Assembly (NCBI GenBank): GCA_963576725.1 | Contig: OY755242.1 | Coordinates: 26,285,858 to 26,349,857 of the forward strand | Source: Azorinus chamasolen | Lineage: Eukaryota; Mollusca; Bivalvia; Cardiida; Solecurtidae | Direction: 5' to 3' | Length of the DNA stretch: 64,000 bases | Part shown: piece by piece, positions 38,801 to 50,600 of the stretch | How the letters are laid out: every line of letters starts with the position of its first letter | Numbering within the stretch: position 1 is the first letter of the stretch | Made by a program: the position numbers and the translations under genes | The notes under the pieces: model-generated | Databases searched by the model: none | Told to the model about the DNA's origin: nothing | Seen by the model: only the letters and a program-made list of their open reading frames with translations

Positions 38801-39275
38801 GTTTTCAAAGTATACAAAAGCTTGAGGCATGACACTTGGTCAGTTGTTTCTCAAAAGCTTGTGGCATGACACTTGGTCAGTGGTTTCTCAAAAGCGTGTG
38901 GCATGACACTTGGTCAGTCGTTTCTCAAACGCGTGTGGCATGACACTTGGTCAGTGGTTTCTCAAAAGCTTGTGACATGACACCTGATCAGTGGTTTCTC
39001 AAAAGCTTTTGGCATGACACTTGGTCAGTGGTTTCTCAAAAGCGTGGGGCATGACACTTGGTCAGTGGTTTCTCAAAAGCTTGTGGCATGACACTTGGTC
39101 AGTGGTTTCTCAAAGGCGTGTGGCATGGACACTTGGTCAGTGGTTTCTCAAAAGCGTGTGGCATGGCACTTTGTCAGTGGTTTCTCAAAAGCGTGTGGCA
39201 TGACACTTGGTCAGTGGTTTCTCAAATGCTTGTGACATGACACTTAGTCAGTGGTTCCTCAAAAGCTTGTGTCAT
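38795..39275. repeat. 37-bp minisatellite derived from family E flank
   Basis: About twelve units of CTTGTGGCATGACACTTGGT followed by CAGTGGTTTCTCAAAAG, spaced 37 bp (38821, 38858, ...). The unit matches the sequence right of the E core (GACACTCGGTCAGAAGTTTT). Short ORFs across it are period artefacts. Confidence 0.9.
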
Positions 39276-39725
39276 GCCACAACTACAGGTACAACTACAG
39301 GTACAGCTACAAGTACATCTATGTGTACAACTACAAGTACAACTACAACTACAAGTAAACTTACATGTACTATTACATGTACAACTACATGTACAACTAC
39401 ATGTAAAAATACAACCAAAATCTAGAAGTACCACTACATTTACATGTTACAGTTCGGCGTATAAATTAACTACAGGTACAGCTACAAGCACAACTACATG
39501 TACAACTGCAAGTACAGCTACAAGTACAACTACATGTACTGTACAACTACAAGTACAGCTACAAGTACAACTACATATACTGTACAACTGCAGGTACAGC
39601 TACAAGTACAACTACATGTACAACTGCAGGTACAGCTACAAGTACAACTACATGTACAACTGCAGGTACAGCTACAAGTACAACTACGTGTACAACTACA
39701 TGTACAAATACAACCAAAACTAATA
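39271..39725. repeat. Simple repeat of ACAACTACA/GTACAGCTACA units
   Basis: Two blocks (39271-39420 and 39468-39720) of 6/12-bp units such as CTACAAGTACAA and CTACATGTACAA. Each block is followed by a similar unique segment (ATTACAATTCGGCGTATAAA-type), so a ~300-bp segment was duplicated as a whole. Confidence 0.85.
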
Positions 39726-39950
39726 CTAGAGCTACCATTACATTTGTATATTACAATTCGGCGTATAAATTAAGTTTTATTATTCATAGGTGATTTGTCA
39801 ACATTAAATTTTAGTACTATAAGCAAGCGTCCATTTGAATAAATGTCATCTGCTTGAATTACTGGAGTAGATATCATTTCTCTGTTGTCTCTCTATCTGT
39901 GTTTCTGTTCTTCAGACTTGCTGTCCTTCTCTGTGTGCGTCTGTATGTAA

Positions 39951-40155
39951 GTAACCCTTTTCTCCACTCATACGCATTATTTTGCTTTTGCATATTGCAG
40001 GAGCTTTCTGCATTACTTTAGATCTGCATTAAGCTGTGAAATTGAGAAATTGTTCAGATTAAAAATCGGATGATGACTTGAGCCTCTGTTATCTCGAAGT
40101 ATATAATTTGTATGGTCCCTTGAAGTGGAGATATCGAAGTTCAACTGTATTTCAA
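39951..40155. repeat. Repeat fragments (C core, other MITE end)
   Basis: CAGGAGCTTTCTGCATTACT-TTAGATCTGCATTAAGCTG is half a family C core. TTATCTCGAAGTATATAATT and GTGGAGATATCGAAGTTCAA form an inverted pair ending AACTGTA, probably another pogo-like remnant. Confidence 0.5.
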
Positions 40156-40157
40156 AT

Positions 40158-40335
40158 TCGATCAAGCTTTTGAGAAACCATTGACCAAGTTCCGTGGCAC
40201 AAGCAGTTCAGAAACCACTGACCAAGTTCCGTGGCACAATCAGTTCAGAAACTATTGACCGAGTGTCACACAACTATGATCCAGACGAGACGCAGTTACT
40301 CGGCGTCTCATCTGGATCCAAGCTGTTTGCAAAGG
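40158..40335. repeat. Inverted copies of the 37-bp repeat plus family E core
   Basis: Three units of AAACCATTGACCAAGTTCCG-TGGCACAA are the reverse complement of the 38.8-kb array unit. They lead directly into an E core (ATGATCCAGACGAGACGCAG ... CTCATCTGGATCCAAGCTGT), linking the array to family E. Confidence 0.75.
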
Positions 40336-40549
40336 CGAGTCTAGTCACTGGTAGCTGGGTGAGAGTTAACCCATTAGGTGTACCTACGTCAAGCTGTATA
40401 CAGTCGCACGACTCATCCGAGCGAAACGCCCGATAGACCCAGCTAGCCCGCAATCAGTCCAGGTATACCAACGTTGCTGTCAGTTAATTACGTTTACTAT
40501 GGATATTGCCTAAGCTTCAACAGAGACGTGACAGTAAGTGAACTTTTTT

Positions 40550-40670
40550 TATCCATTTCACTGTCTTTGTTTATTCCAGCTTTCAGAATATATTCATGGA
40601 CAAATAGTAATAAAGAAATATGGAAGATTCAACGTTGTAGCCATTTTAAAAAGTAAAGAAACAGGCTGGC
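40550..40670. repeat. Family B2 right-half fragment
   Basis: AATATATTCATGGACAAATA ... GGAAGATTCAACGTTGTAGC-CATTTTAAAAAGTAAAGAAA. Confidence 0.6.
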
Positions 40671-40871
40671 CTAGTTTACATTTGCAACGCAACACGACGA
40701 CCTTTCTCATAGAGCGTGTCAATTGTAATATATACATCATGTGCAAAAAAATGAATCTACTAAATGTACTCACGCTTGAAAAGAAACCACCAATGTTATG
40801 CTTGCTATTATAGATAATCTGCCCAGTTAGTCGGTGTATAAACAGGATCTGCAGCGTTTGACATTTGTATG

Positions 40872-41058
40872 GTGCTGTGAAACCCCTTTAAACTGGAATT
40901 TTAGTAAAGTAAAACATCTTTTTAGGAGGTTGACTGCCTATATGCAAGATGAAAGGAGTTTTCTGCATGATTTTCATTCTGCATTAAGCTATTACCTGTC
41001 TTGCAGACTGGCAGTAATACTAATTTGAACGCACGGTTTATAGGAGCTTTACTGTATA
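40872..41058. repeat. Family C MITE
   Basis: TGAAACCCCTTTAAACTGGA-AT to CGGTTTATAGGAGCTTTACTGTA; the core hairpin is shortened (GAAAGGAGTTTTCTGCATGA). Confidence 0.7.
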
Positions 41059-41148
41059 TTTGGAAATAAAATGCTGGCGGAGAAAAAAACTTTTTCTATG
41101 TTAAAATTTGTAACCCATGCTTATCGTGTCCAAATGATTAGAGTAGGT

Positions 41149-41371
41149 TTTTAACCATTTCCTCCGGGAATATTCACGTAAACAATATGACGTCACGAAT
41201 ATTAATTAGACTAAGTTATAATAGCACAAAGACACATGGATGTTTGGCCATGACAGAATCATATCTACATTATATCATAAGCAAACTGAGCAAACCGGGG
41301 CCGTCTTATCTGGGTCTACTCTATTTGCAATGGCGTAGAATGGCGTATATATATGGAGGAAATGGTTAAAC
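41149..41371. repeat. Family B MITE
   Basis: TTAACCATTTCCTCCGGGAA ... AAGCAAACTGAGCAAACC ... TCTACTCTATTTGCAATGGC ... GGAGGAAATGGTTAA. Confidence 0.75.
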
Positions 41372-41488
41372 TGAAAATATGAAGTACACAGTGCGTGTCG
41401 TGATCAGAGGATTCTCCGCCTGGGTCAGCACCGTGTGCACATATACGCCAACAAATATTATGTTGTTTCTATTGAAATATGCAGCCTG

Positions 41489-41851
41489 CAGGTGCGGATC
41501 CAGGATTTCAGATTAGGGGGGGGGGGCTAGATTTTTATGTTTGATGACATAAATAAATAGTGAGTTTGTAATACATGTTGAAAAAGAGCTGTGTTAAAAG
41601 CAGGTGGCTGCTTAAAGCAAGGTGAAAGTAAAACAGAAAGCTCCTATGGGAGCGTTCTGTTTTACTTTCACCTTGCTTTAAGCAGCCACCTGCTCTAAAT
41701 ACCTACAGCTAATTAACACAATTTAGTGGTCGTTATAGAGAGGTTTTACTGTATATAGATCTAAAATATTACTAAAATTGTTTTGGCAATTTTAGGGGGA
41801 GGGGGGCGGTGGTGTGTACGCCGGCTCCGCCCCCTCTTAATCCGCGCCTGG
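41489..41851. repeat. Element with CAGGYGCGGAT ends, nested family C inside
   Basis: CAGGTGCGGATCCAGGATTT-CAGATTAGGGGGG at the left is mirrored by CCCCCTCTTAATCCGCGCCTG at the right. A family C2 copy (about 41580-41756: AGCAGGTGGCTGCTTAAAGC ... GGTCGTTATAGAGAGG-TTTTACTGTA) lies inside. Confidence 0.7.
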
Positions 41852-41925
41852 TCAAAAGCAGTTTGGATTCTGATGGGATGCTGAGTCACTCAACATCTCA
41901 TCTGGATCAAGACTGTTTACATAAG
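41852..41925. repeat. Family E core
   Basis: AAGCAGTTTGGATTCTGATG ... GCTGAGTCACTCAACATC ... TGGATCAAGACTGTTTAC. Confidence 0.6.
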
Positions 41926-41978
41926 TAATCACACATCGTCACTGACGTGCCAAAAAATAACAAAACATTCTAACCTCA

Positions 41979-42186
41979 ATTAGCCCTTTCACTGTCATGT
42001 ACATAGATCTATGATATCATATGCAAACTGGTTGGATCCAGATTAGACACCGGGTTACTCAGAGTCTCATCCGGATCAAAACCTTTTGACATTCTAATCA
42101 TCTATCTAATTATAATATCGACTATTTAACATGCAGCAGGCGAAAACGTGTCTAGCATGCGACACTGTAGGTGCTGCAATGGTTAA
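41979..42186. repeat. Family E MITE abutting F
   Basis: TTAGCCCTTTCACTGTCATG; core GCAAACTGGTTGGATCCAGA ... CCGGATCAAAACCTTTTGAC; right end AACATGCAGCAGGCGAAAAC ... GCTGCAATGGTTAA. The last TTAA is shared with the next element. Confidence 0.75.
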
Positions 42187-42432
42187 CCGTTCGCTTGCTG
42201 AATTTCAAAATACATTTCTCCTTCTTTACTCATGCCCTGTTGTATAATTACATATATCTTCACTGTGTACACGTATTTCGCTGTGCAATCACTGCTGTGG
42301 AGTGCACTAGTTGTACAATCAACTTGTAAATAGTGCAGACCCTGATGAGAGAGCTCCGGCAGGGGCTGTCTCATCTGGGTCTTCACTATTTAAAGGTAGG
42401 TATATTGACGTGAATAGCAAGCGAAGGGTTAA
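42183..42432. repeat. Family F MITE
   Basis: TTAACCGTTCGCTTGCTGAA to AGCAAGCGAAGGGTTAA, core GAGCTCCGGCAGGGGCTGTC. Confidence 0.9.
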
Positions 42433-42477
42433 TAACCTGTGCAAAATAAATCATAAAAGTAACTCCTCGAATACGAA

Positions 42478-42608
42478 GTACAGTAAAAACTCGATTATTC
42501 GAACACTGCATAACTTTCACCCTGCATTAAGATGCAACCTACCTACAAGTAGGAAATAAATTCTTCATTACTAAACTTTCGTATAGTATCGAGTTCTGAC
42601 TGTATGTT
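42478..42608. repeat. Pogo-like MITE, other subtype
   Basis: TACAGTAAAAACTCGATTAT-TCGAACA at the left; CGTATAGTATCGAGTTCTGA-CTGTA at the right. The interior has a family C half core (TTTCACCCTGCATTAAGATG). Confidence 0.6.
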
Positions 42609-42879
42609 GTGATCTGTCAAGTGCATCCTCGTAGGCTGGTATATAGGTCAACATTACAAATATGCAATTTGATAGATGCATACGATTAGAATTTTAGTCT
42701 ATATTTAATTTTGGGTTGCATTAGAATGTAAAGCGACCACAATGAATGAACATAAGTGACTTTAAAAACAGCTGGTGGCTTTTAAAATGCACGTCGAACA
42801 TGGGGCAGTACCGATGTGTGTTTCCTTCGACAGATATTTTATTGCTGTATCCACAGTGTGGCTACTGATCAGACAATGG

Positions 42880-43133
42880 TTTAACCATTTCATTCATGTA
42901 AACATGTTTCCACGCTTGCAAACATAGTAGACCCAGATCAGATGGCTCCTATTGGAGCCGTCTGGTCAGGGTCTGCTATGTTTGCTATCGGAACTTGAAA
43001 AATATGTTACTTTACTTTCTGAAATGTCTACAATGTTCCACTTTCCATACTTCATTATACATGCAACTATTTTGTCCATGAATATTCAGTAGGTATTGAA
43101 CTTTGGAATAAACACAGAACAGGGAAATGGTTA
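42880..43133. repeat. Family B2 MITE
   Basis: TTTAACCATTTCATTCATGT to GGGAAATGGTTAA; core GCAAACATAGTAGACCCAGA ... GGCTCCTATTGGAGCC ... GTCTGCTATGTTTGC; right half with CTACAATGTTCCACTTTCCA. The terminal CC/GG changes are compensated at both ends. Confidence 0.85.
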
Positions 43134-44877
43134 ATAGAAATGGCTAAACTATATTGCTTACTATACTTTGTCCTCAAAGCTGAAGCTTAAGGTCGTGTAT
43201 TAACCACGTGCCTGTTACAAAAATGATGTCTGCTTAAACTCCAATCTGTTAGAAAGTTTACAAACTTTATATCCCTTTTGAGAAATTACTATGCCGACTG
43301 GCATACTAGACGCAAAGTACATGTATATGTACTAGACGTGTCGTTCAACTTACAGTGCAGATACTAGACGCGGCTTCTGTCCCATAGATATAACAGTGTA
43401 GTTATTAGACGCGATGTCCGACCCACAGATATAACAGTGTAGTTATAAGGCGCGATTTCAGACCCATGGCACACACATAACAGTTAAGTTATTAGACGCA
43501 GAGTCCGACCTCAGACATAACAGTATAGTTACTAGGCGCGGCTTTCGATCCTCATAAATAAAAAAGTAGTTACATGTACTTGGTGTGGCGTCCGACAATA
43601 AACAAGTATAGTTAATAGACGTTACGTCCGACCCACCGACATAACAGTGTAGTTACGTCCGACCAAAAGACACAACAATTTAGTTATTAGAGGCGGCTTT
43701 CGATTCACATACTGTGTCCGACGCGCAGACATGACCGTATGGTTACTACACACACCGGCCGACCCGCACACATAACAAGATACTAGGCGGGGCTTACAAC
43801 CCTACAAAAAACTATAGTTACTAGACGCAACCTCCGCCCCACAAACATAACGGTATATATATGTTAGACTCGGCGTCCAACCCACATATATAACAGTATA
43901 TTTACTAATCGTGACGTCCGACCCACTTACAGTATAGGTACAAGACACGGTGCCCGATTCATATAAAATATACAATGCAGTTTAGTTACTAGACGCGAGG
44001 TCATATTAACAGACATGCATTTTTTGTAACAGTAATGTTTCTAGACGTGAAGCCCTATTCACAGAGACAATAGTATAGTTTACTAGATGCGGCACCCGAC
44101 CAACAGACATATCAGTGTAACTACTAGAAACGTGGCTTCCGACTCAGAGACATAACAGTCAATATAGTTTCTAGACGTGTCATCTGACACACAGACATAG
44201 CAAGATAGTTACAAGACACGACAAACGACCCCCAATCATAACAGTGTAGTTATTAGACGTGGCGCCCGACCCAAATACATAACAGTTAGTTACTAGACGC
44301 AACCTCCGACCCACAACCATAACAGTATAGTTACTAGACACAACGTCCGACCAACAGACGTAACACAATTACTAGACGCGTTGTCCGACTCATAGGGATA
44401 ACAGACGCGGCTTCCCTACCACAGACATAGCGGTGTATTAACTAGATGCGGCGTGCGATCCACATACACACCAACGTACTTAATAGACGTAGTGTCCGAC
44501 CGACATACATAACAGTGTAATTACAAGACGCGACTTTCGACCCACATATATAACAATGCCCGACGCTTATACATGATAGTATATAGTTATAGACGCGATG
44601 TCCGACCGACACGCATAACAATATACATGTATAGTCACTATTCGTTTCGTCCGACCACACAAATAATAGTATAGTTACCAGACGCGACGTCAGGCCCTCA
44701 TACACAGTTAGTGGAATCATATTCAGGCCCGCAGAGATAACAGTGCAGCGACTCGATTTATGTCCAACCAACAGACATAACAGTGTAGGTACTAAACGCG
44801 GTTTTCGATCCACCAACATAAAAGTAAAGTTTCTAGACGTGTCATCCAACCTACTTTCAGAACAGTATGAAAAAAGT

Positions 44878-45172
44878 AATGTACATGTACCTAGTTTAGT
44901 CTACTTTCAGCCCGAATACCGCCAAGCTGACTGTACATTTACTCCCCTGGTCATTGAGTCATTCGCCTACAATATTGAGCACTGCTAACATATGGCGCAA
45001 TCATGCAGCCGCAGTGCCGGCTAGTGACGCATTTTCACCTCCGGGCGGAGAGGAGGTGCGGGCGGGAGACACTCAAAAATATCTCTGAAATTTCCGGGAG
45101 GGGCCGGGATTTGAACCACGGACCTCTAGATTAGTAGTCAAGCGCGTTACCACTAGACCACCTCACACCATG
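44878..45172 (-). mobile_element. tRNA-derived SINE, second copy
   Basis: Minus-strand head with GTGGTCTAGTGGTAACGCGC and CCGTGGTTCAAATCCCGGCC; body identical in layout to 11757-12066 (TTGAGTCATTCGCCTACAAT, GCAATCATGCAGCCGCAGTG on the plus strand). It interrupts the ~45-bp array, whose units resume at 45173. Confidence 0.8.
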
Positions 45173-45464
45173 AAGTATAGTTACTAAAGGCGGCGTCCAA
45201 CCCACACACACACCAGCGTAGTTAATAGACATGGCGTCCGACCCACGCACATGACAGTGTTGTTACTAAACGCTACAAACGACCCACACACGTAACAGTG
45301 TAGTTACTAAACGTGGCGTCCAACCCATAAACATTTAACAGAATAGTCACAAGACGCACCTCCCAACCCATATATATAACAGTTTAGTTACTAGACGCGG
45401 CTTCAGATCAACACACATTACAGTATAGTTATTAGACGCATCGTCCGACCCACAAATATTTAAA

Positions 45465-46150
45465 GATTGAATTACATTTTTAATGTGTTCATCGATGTAT
45501 AAATCCATACCTGATCCAATAATTGGATCTAGAATGTTATTTCTGGCCTGGTGAACAGCTATCCTAGTACGTTTTACTGGGGTCTATTGTCATCCTGGAT
45601 TTGACGTGGAGGTGTCTTGTTATTACTGGCAGAGTGGTCATGCCACTTTGACACTAAGTCTGGTATGTAGCCCTCGCTTTGTTTTCTCCGAATCCACACA
45701 CGGTTATCACTGCCGATCACCACCCTACTTCCATCCCACAAAATCACTTTATCCCACCTCCCAGAAGTTCAACTCGCCCTTTTCTCTCTACACCATGCGA
45801 GCCGTCTGACTCTGGTGGTTCTTAATATACAAATTGTCAATCACTTGCTTTTTACCATAAATTTCACTCTTTACACTTAAATTTCAAAATACACGCTCCA
45901 CAAAACTTCAAAACAACATTTTTCTCCCAATAATTATACGTCAACATGCATGGTTTCAAGGAATTTATAGCATAGAACTTCATGTAGACTATATGGTAAA
46001 AAGTAGTTCCATTGTGTATCGGCTACTGTTACCGACTTCATGTAAATCATGGAGCAACGGCAAAGAACCAGCTCTTTACATTCATTGAGAAATTAATGTA
46101 AAATTTCAACCAATCAAATTCGGCGATTTTGTGTAAAAGTCGCTGGATTG
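45465..46150. other. Insertion in the array, no gene recognised
   Basis: The 67-codon ORF at 45606-45809 is in less AT-rich DNA, but shows no domain I recognise and no clear splice context. It may be a fragment of a mobile element. Confidence 0.35.
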
Positions 46151-46275
46151 GAATTATAACAGTTTAGTTACGCGACGTACAGCCCATAAACATAACAGTT
46201 TAGTTACAGAACGCGACGTACGACCCATGTGCATAACAGTTTATTTACTAGACGCGACGCCGAGCCACATACTTA

Positions 46276-46398
46276 TAAGAAATAGTACAGCCCACTAAGG
46301 GTCTTACTGCATTATAGTTACGAAGCCGAAGGCTAGGGGCTGACCGGTAGGTCCCTTTAATGCAGTTAGGCCCGAAGTGTGTTGTACTATTTCTTATA
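46276..46398. repeat. Hairpin with ATAAGAAATAGTACARC ends
   Basis: ATAAGAAATAGTACAGCCCA is mirrored by TGTTGTACTATTTCTTAT, and CTTACTGCAT by ATGCAGTTAG. It sits within the degenerate array. Confidence 0.65.
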
Positions 46399-46399
46399 T

Positions 46400-46759
46400 T
46401 ATACTGCATCTCTCTGCTTACGAACGTATTTTAGCTGTTCTGTATCGCTCCATGATTACACCTTTAATAAATATTTCACTTTTTCAATCGTATTAATCTG
46501 CCAAATTAATTATTGCATTTACTAAAAGCATATTTGTATCATTTTTATTCAAGCTGAACAATACTTATTATTTTAATCAGAACTTTTTTTTAGAAAACAA
46601 TGCAATAAATAACCCGTTTTGTTTTTAAAGTTATAGAATAATTGGTACATGAAATTTAGAATGGCGTAGTTACCGGAAATTACCGAGGACACAGTCGGCC
46701 ATATAGACGGGCACTATTGCAAAATAATAACCGGTACCTTTTAAATATACATTAGATAA
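46400..46759. other. No gene recognised
   Basis: AT-rich insertion between array segments; nothing recognisable. Confidence 0.4.
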
Positions 46760-47200
46760 GGTATACTTTAACAGTATACATGTAGTTACTAAATACGGCA
46801 TCGGATCCAGAAACATAAATGTGTAGTTACTAGATGCGGTGTCCTACCTACAGAGACCAGTAGACATAACAGTATAGTTACTAGATGTGACGTTCTGCAC
46901 ACATACATAACAAAATAGTTACTAGATGTGACGTCTGGCATACATACATAGCAGCATAGTTACTATACGCGATGCCTGACACACATACATAGCACTATAT
47001 AGTTACTAGACCATGTGTCAGACTAGCAGACACAACAGTATGGTTACTATATGTGACGTACATACATTATATAATTAACACATGGCTGTCGATGTGATAG
47101 AGGATATTATCAACCCGGTAATTGGTATATTTACCTCGAGGCACAGAATAGTTACTAGACACATCGTCCAACCTACAAACATAACAGTTTATTTCACCTG

Positions 47201-48734
47201 TCACAAGTTTCTGGCCTTTTCATTGGATAAGAGCAGTCACGTGGTGACCCTCTGTATTTTTATAGAGTGTCAATAGTTGGCCCACTATTGACATACTACA
47301 ACCAAATGGCTGTCATTCAAAACAGTTCGTCGTCTATTCACTATTTTAATCCACGACATTACCCATTTTAACAACTATTCACTTAATGTAACGGATTGGC
47401 ACATTTTAATCAAACTTTGTGTTTCTTTGGTCGGGGTTTTTGGGTAGAGTAAAATTATGACACGCAACTCTGTATATTAACAGTGACGCCATTTTATAAC
47501 ATAACTCGTGGCTTCAGCGTGACGTAACACTATCATTTATTTTTTGATAATCATGGGCATATATTCACTAGTGAATAACATTCGAACGACCGAATGACAT
47601 TCGAACGATTCATACGCGCTGTCAAAACAAACAAACTGGCGGACGGTGGTCGACCTACCTGTCCACGATTGAGTCACGATAGATGGCAAAGGATTGTTGG
47701 CACTTGCGCCTTAATTTCGATAAAATAATACAAATTGTAATCGCTGTCAGGAACCATATACAAAATGTATGCCAAAAGAGACCTACCAGCTACTCTGACC
47801 CATACAATCCATTCTATATTTAAAATGCCTCCGGCCTCAACTTTGCATTTTCTTCACCGCATGTCCTTTTGTTTATGCAGATTTCTACTCATACAAATAT
47901 CTCATCAATCAACAACTATAGTCATCTGAATCCAGCACAGCACAAACATATTTCAAATATGCTATACTCACTAACTCAGCTGATCGCGAAAATCTTCCTC
48001 CTGTTCCAACACATTTTATGCAGCAGTTCCTACTGAATCTTTTGTCCATTTCAAACATTTTCACTGAACTTGAATCGAGATTTTTTTTCTCGGTGGAAAT
48101 GTCCATGTCCATGTGTATACATACAACACTAATGAATGGCTTAATATACCAAAACGAAGGCGCATTTCGAATCCCATTGACAGTGAGTTCGGACGTGTTG
48201 TCGACTGTATGTGGGTCTTCATGTTAATGGCGCGCTTTACATAGACACATGTTGTGTACAATGACGTCATAATGTGACGTGTTTGTAACTATGTATGTCA
48301 AAACTGTAACTCAAAATTTATTTTGACGTGTTTCTGTATGTTTTTGTATCATAAACTATCACAGTTAAATTGAATACCAGAGAGGTCTGAATTAGATCCT
48401 GGTTGATATGACAGTAAGTAAAAAAAAGTTGGAAAATTTGGACCTACTTTGTCCCAGTTACCTAGCGAACCTAATAATCATTCATCATTTCTATATGTAA
48501 GGAGAATTTATAACAATCCACGTTACTGCTGAAATATTGGCTGCAAATAACATTTGTGTGTGTTATGTTATAAATAGGATCTTGCATTCGTGTTCAGGAT
48601 TATTGGATTTATTAAATGAGTCTTTTTAAAACGATAAAAAACGAGCTTTACAAGAACACTCATGTAAGATCCTCTATTTAACGCCAACGTCATGTCCGTA
48701 ATAATAACAATGTCAATATATTTGTCAAAATAAT
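47201..48734. other. No gene recognised
   Basis: Non-array sequence. Short ORFs at 47909-48270 on both strands overlap each other and lack domains. CATTCGAACGACCGAATGAC and CATTCGAACGATTCAT near 47579-47612 form a small direct repeat. Confidence 0.4.
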
Positions 48735-50035
48735 ATTAGTTATGCAGTGCTTAGTGTCCCTAATATGGACTATACACTGCCAGCAAATATTAATATGGGA
48801 CGAGGCGAAGCCGAGTCCCATATTAATATTTACTGGCAGTGTATAGTCCATATTAGGGACACTAAGCACTGCATAACGAATTTATCTTACCGACTACCTT
48901 TAATTTCAAGTATTTACACACATGTTTGCATCATAGGCCTGAATTACCTGAATTATGAATTACCTCCCTTTAACAGAATTAAAGTAAATATTCTTTATTT
49001 ACCTCAAATCTCGTTTATATATTTTATTTTTAATTCTTAACATTTGTAAAACTAATTAATGTTTATATTTTACTCCAATTAAAGCATAAATTATATTTAT
49101 GCATATTTTAAAACTGTAAGGATAAGCATAAATAATTATTATATAATCAATAACACAACAGTTTGAAGTTTGTTTAAATTTAACTTTAATAATGAACAAC
49201 AGAACAAATAATAGACGTTTCAACATGGGTAAAACCATCTGTCCACTATCAATGGAAAGTCTGTATAATTTTGTCATATTTTTAAAGAAAATAAAATCAC
49301 TTTCACCGACTCTAGAGAACCTATATACATGTACGGTACTTCCATATATCACAGTTAATCATGAAATGTTGACATTTCTTATATCATATTCATTTACCAA
49401 ATCACTTTAATAGTTATAATATCGCAGTAAAGTATAAACTCTGTATTGTTTGACAGTTATCTAATAATGTCATATTATCACAATCATGTCAGAGCTTTAG
49501 ATAGGAGAGATACTGTATGTTGATTTACTAAAATCAACGTCTATCAAACACATGTTATGACTACTCATAAGAATTGTCTTTTCTAGATGATTCTAATGAG
49601 TATTCACAACGTGGAGAATCCCAATGGACTAAAAAAGTGTTGGAAGTATCGTATTTACTGGACATCTCAAGATTATCTAGAACTCTCCCTTATGCTTTTC
49701 TGTTAAATATAATAATACTTTATATTTATCACTATAATTTTAAAATATGCATACATAAAATTTATGCTTTAATTGGAGTTGAAATATAAACATTAATTAG
49801 TTTTACAATGATAAAAAAGAAAAAAGAAAATATATAAACGAGATTTAAGGCAAATACAAAATATTTTATTTAATTCTATTAAAGGGAGGTAATTCCCTTG
49901 CTTCCCTACGGCAAGACATACACGTAGGCCTATGATGTTTACATGTGTGTAAATACTTCGCCTCGTCCCATATAAATATTTGCTGGCAGTGTATAGTCCA
50001 TATTAGGGACACTAAGCACTGCATAACTAATAATG
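48735..50035. mobile_element. 1.3-kb fold-back element
   Basis: TTATGCAGTGCTTAGTGTCC begins at about 48739 and its complement GGACACTAAGCACTGCATAA ends at about 50030. The arms continue inward with TGGACTATACACTGCCAGCA, ACCTCCCTTTAACAGAATTA and ACTCCAATTAAAGCATAAAT, mirrored in the right arm (49700-50030). The left end additionally contains an immediate inverted copy (48740-48878), making a perfect local hairpin around GACGAGGCGAAGCCGAGTCC. Small ORFs in the centre (49192-49410) are not recognised. Confidence 0.8.
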
Positions 50036-50235
50036 ATTATGATAAATGAGAGAAAAGCATTCCAACTGTTAAGCAAGGGAATTAACTCTTGTAAAGCCAT
50101 CATAAGGATTTTTAGTACCCCCATACGGAATCTATGGGGGTTTCTCGTGACCTCTATTGACCAATGGGATGACAAGAATTTTGTAGGAGGTAAGATAAAT
50201 GATGAAATGTGGTCGATAAAATAAATCAGTTATTG

Positions 50236-50370
50236 GGGTTGTCCCTGGTCCACTACGGACATATATGGGGTCTGTAAGATAAATAGGGGGGCTGGGCTAT
50301 CCCCTCACCCACTATTCATCCTACATAACACCCACTATTTCCGTAGTGGGTCATTGACAAACCCACTAGC
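50236..50370. other. No gene; CCCACTA-rich spacer
   Basis: Short unassigned spacer between the fold-back element and resumed array units, with several CCCACTA motifs. Confidence 0.4.
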
Positions 50371-50600
50371 TAATAATAGTAACTAGACGCCTCGTCTGAC
50401 ATAACATTATAGTTACTAGACGCGGCATCCGACCAACGTACACAACCGCGCCATTACTAGACACGGCGTCCGAACCACTCACATAACATTTTGTTACTAG
50501 ACGCGGCATCCGAATCACATACATAACAGTGCTATTACTAGACGCGGCATCCGAATCACATACATAACAGTACCCGACCCAAACACATAACCAAATACAT
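50371..50600. repeat. Degenerate ~45-bp array, resumed
   Basis: About five units of ATTACTAGACGCGGCATCCG followed by AATCACATACATAACAG, the same family as 43285-47200. Confidence 0.85.

Larger units (their letters stand above)
43285..47200. repeat. Degenerate ~45-bp array, interrupted
   Basis: Units of about 40-48 bp with the phrases AGTTACTAGACGCG, CGTCCGACCCACA and GACATAACAGTAT recur from 43.3 kb to 45.46 kb, at 46.15-46.27 kb and at 46.76-47.20 kb. Interruptions are a SINE (44878-45172), a 0.7-kb segment (45465-46150), a hairpin (46276-46398) and unassigned sequence. Identity between units is low, so the array is old. ORFs over it on the minus strand are not convincing. Confidence 0.85.

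Noticed and set aside
39274..39723. 149-codon Gln/Val/Tyr-rich ORF
   Set aside because: Translation of a 6/12-bp simple repeat.
45606..45809. 67-codon ORF in a less AT-rich patch
   Set aside because: No recognised domain or splice context; could be part of a mobile element but not supportable as a gene.
48018..48270. Overlapping ~69-codon ORFs on both strands
   Set aside because: They overlap each other, have no domains and no codon or composition contrast.
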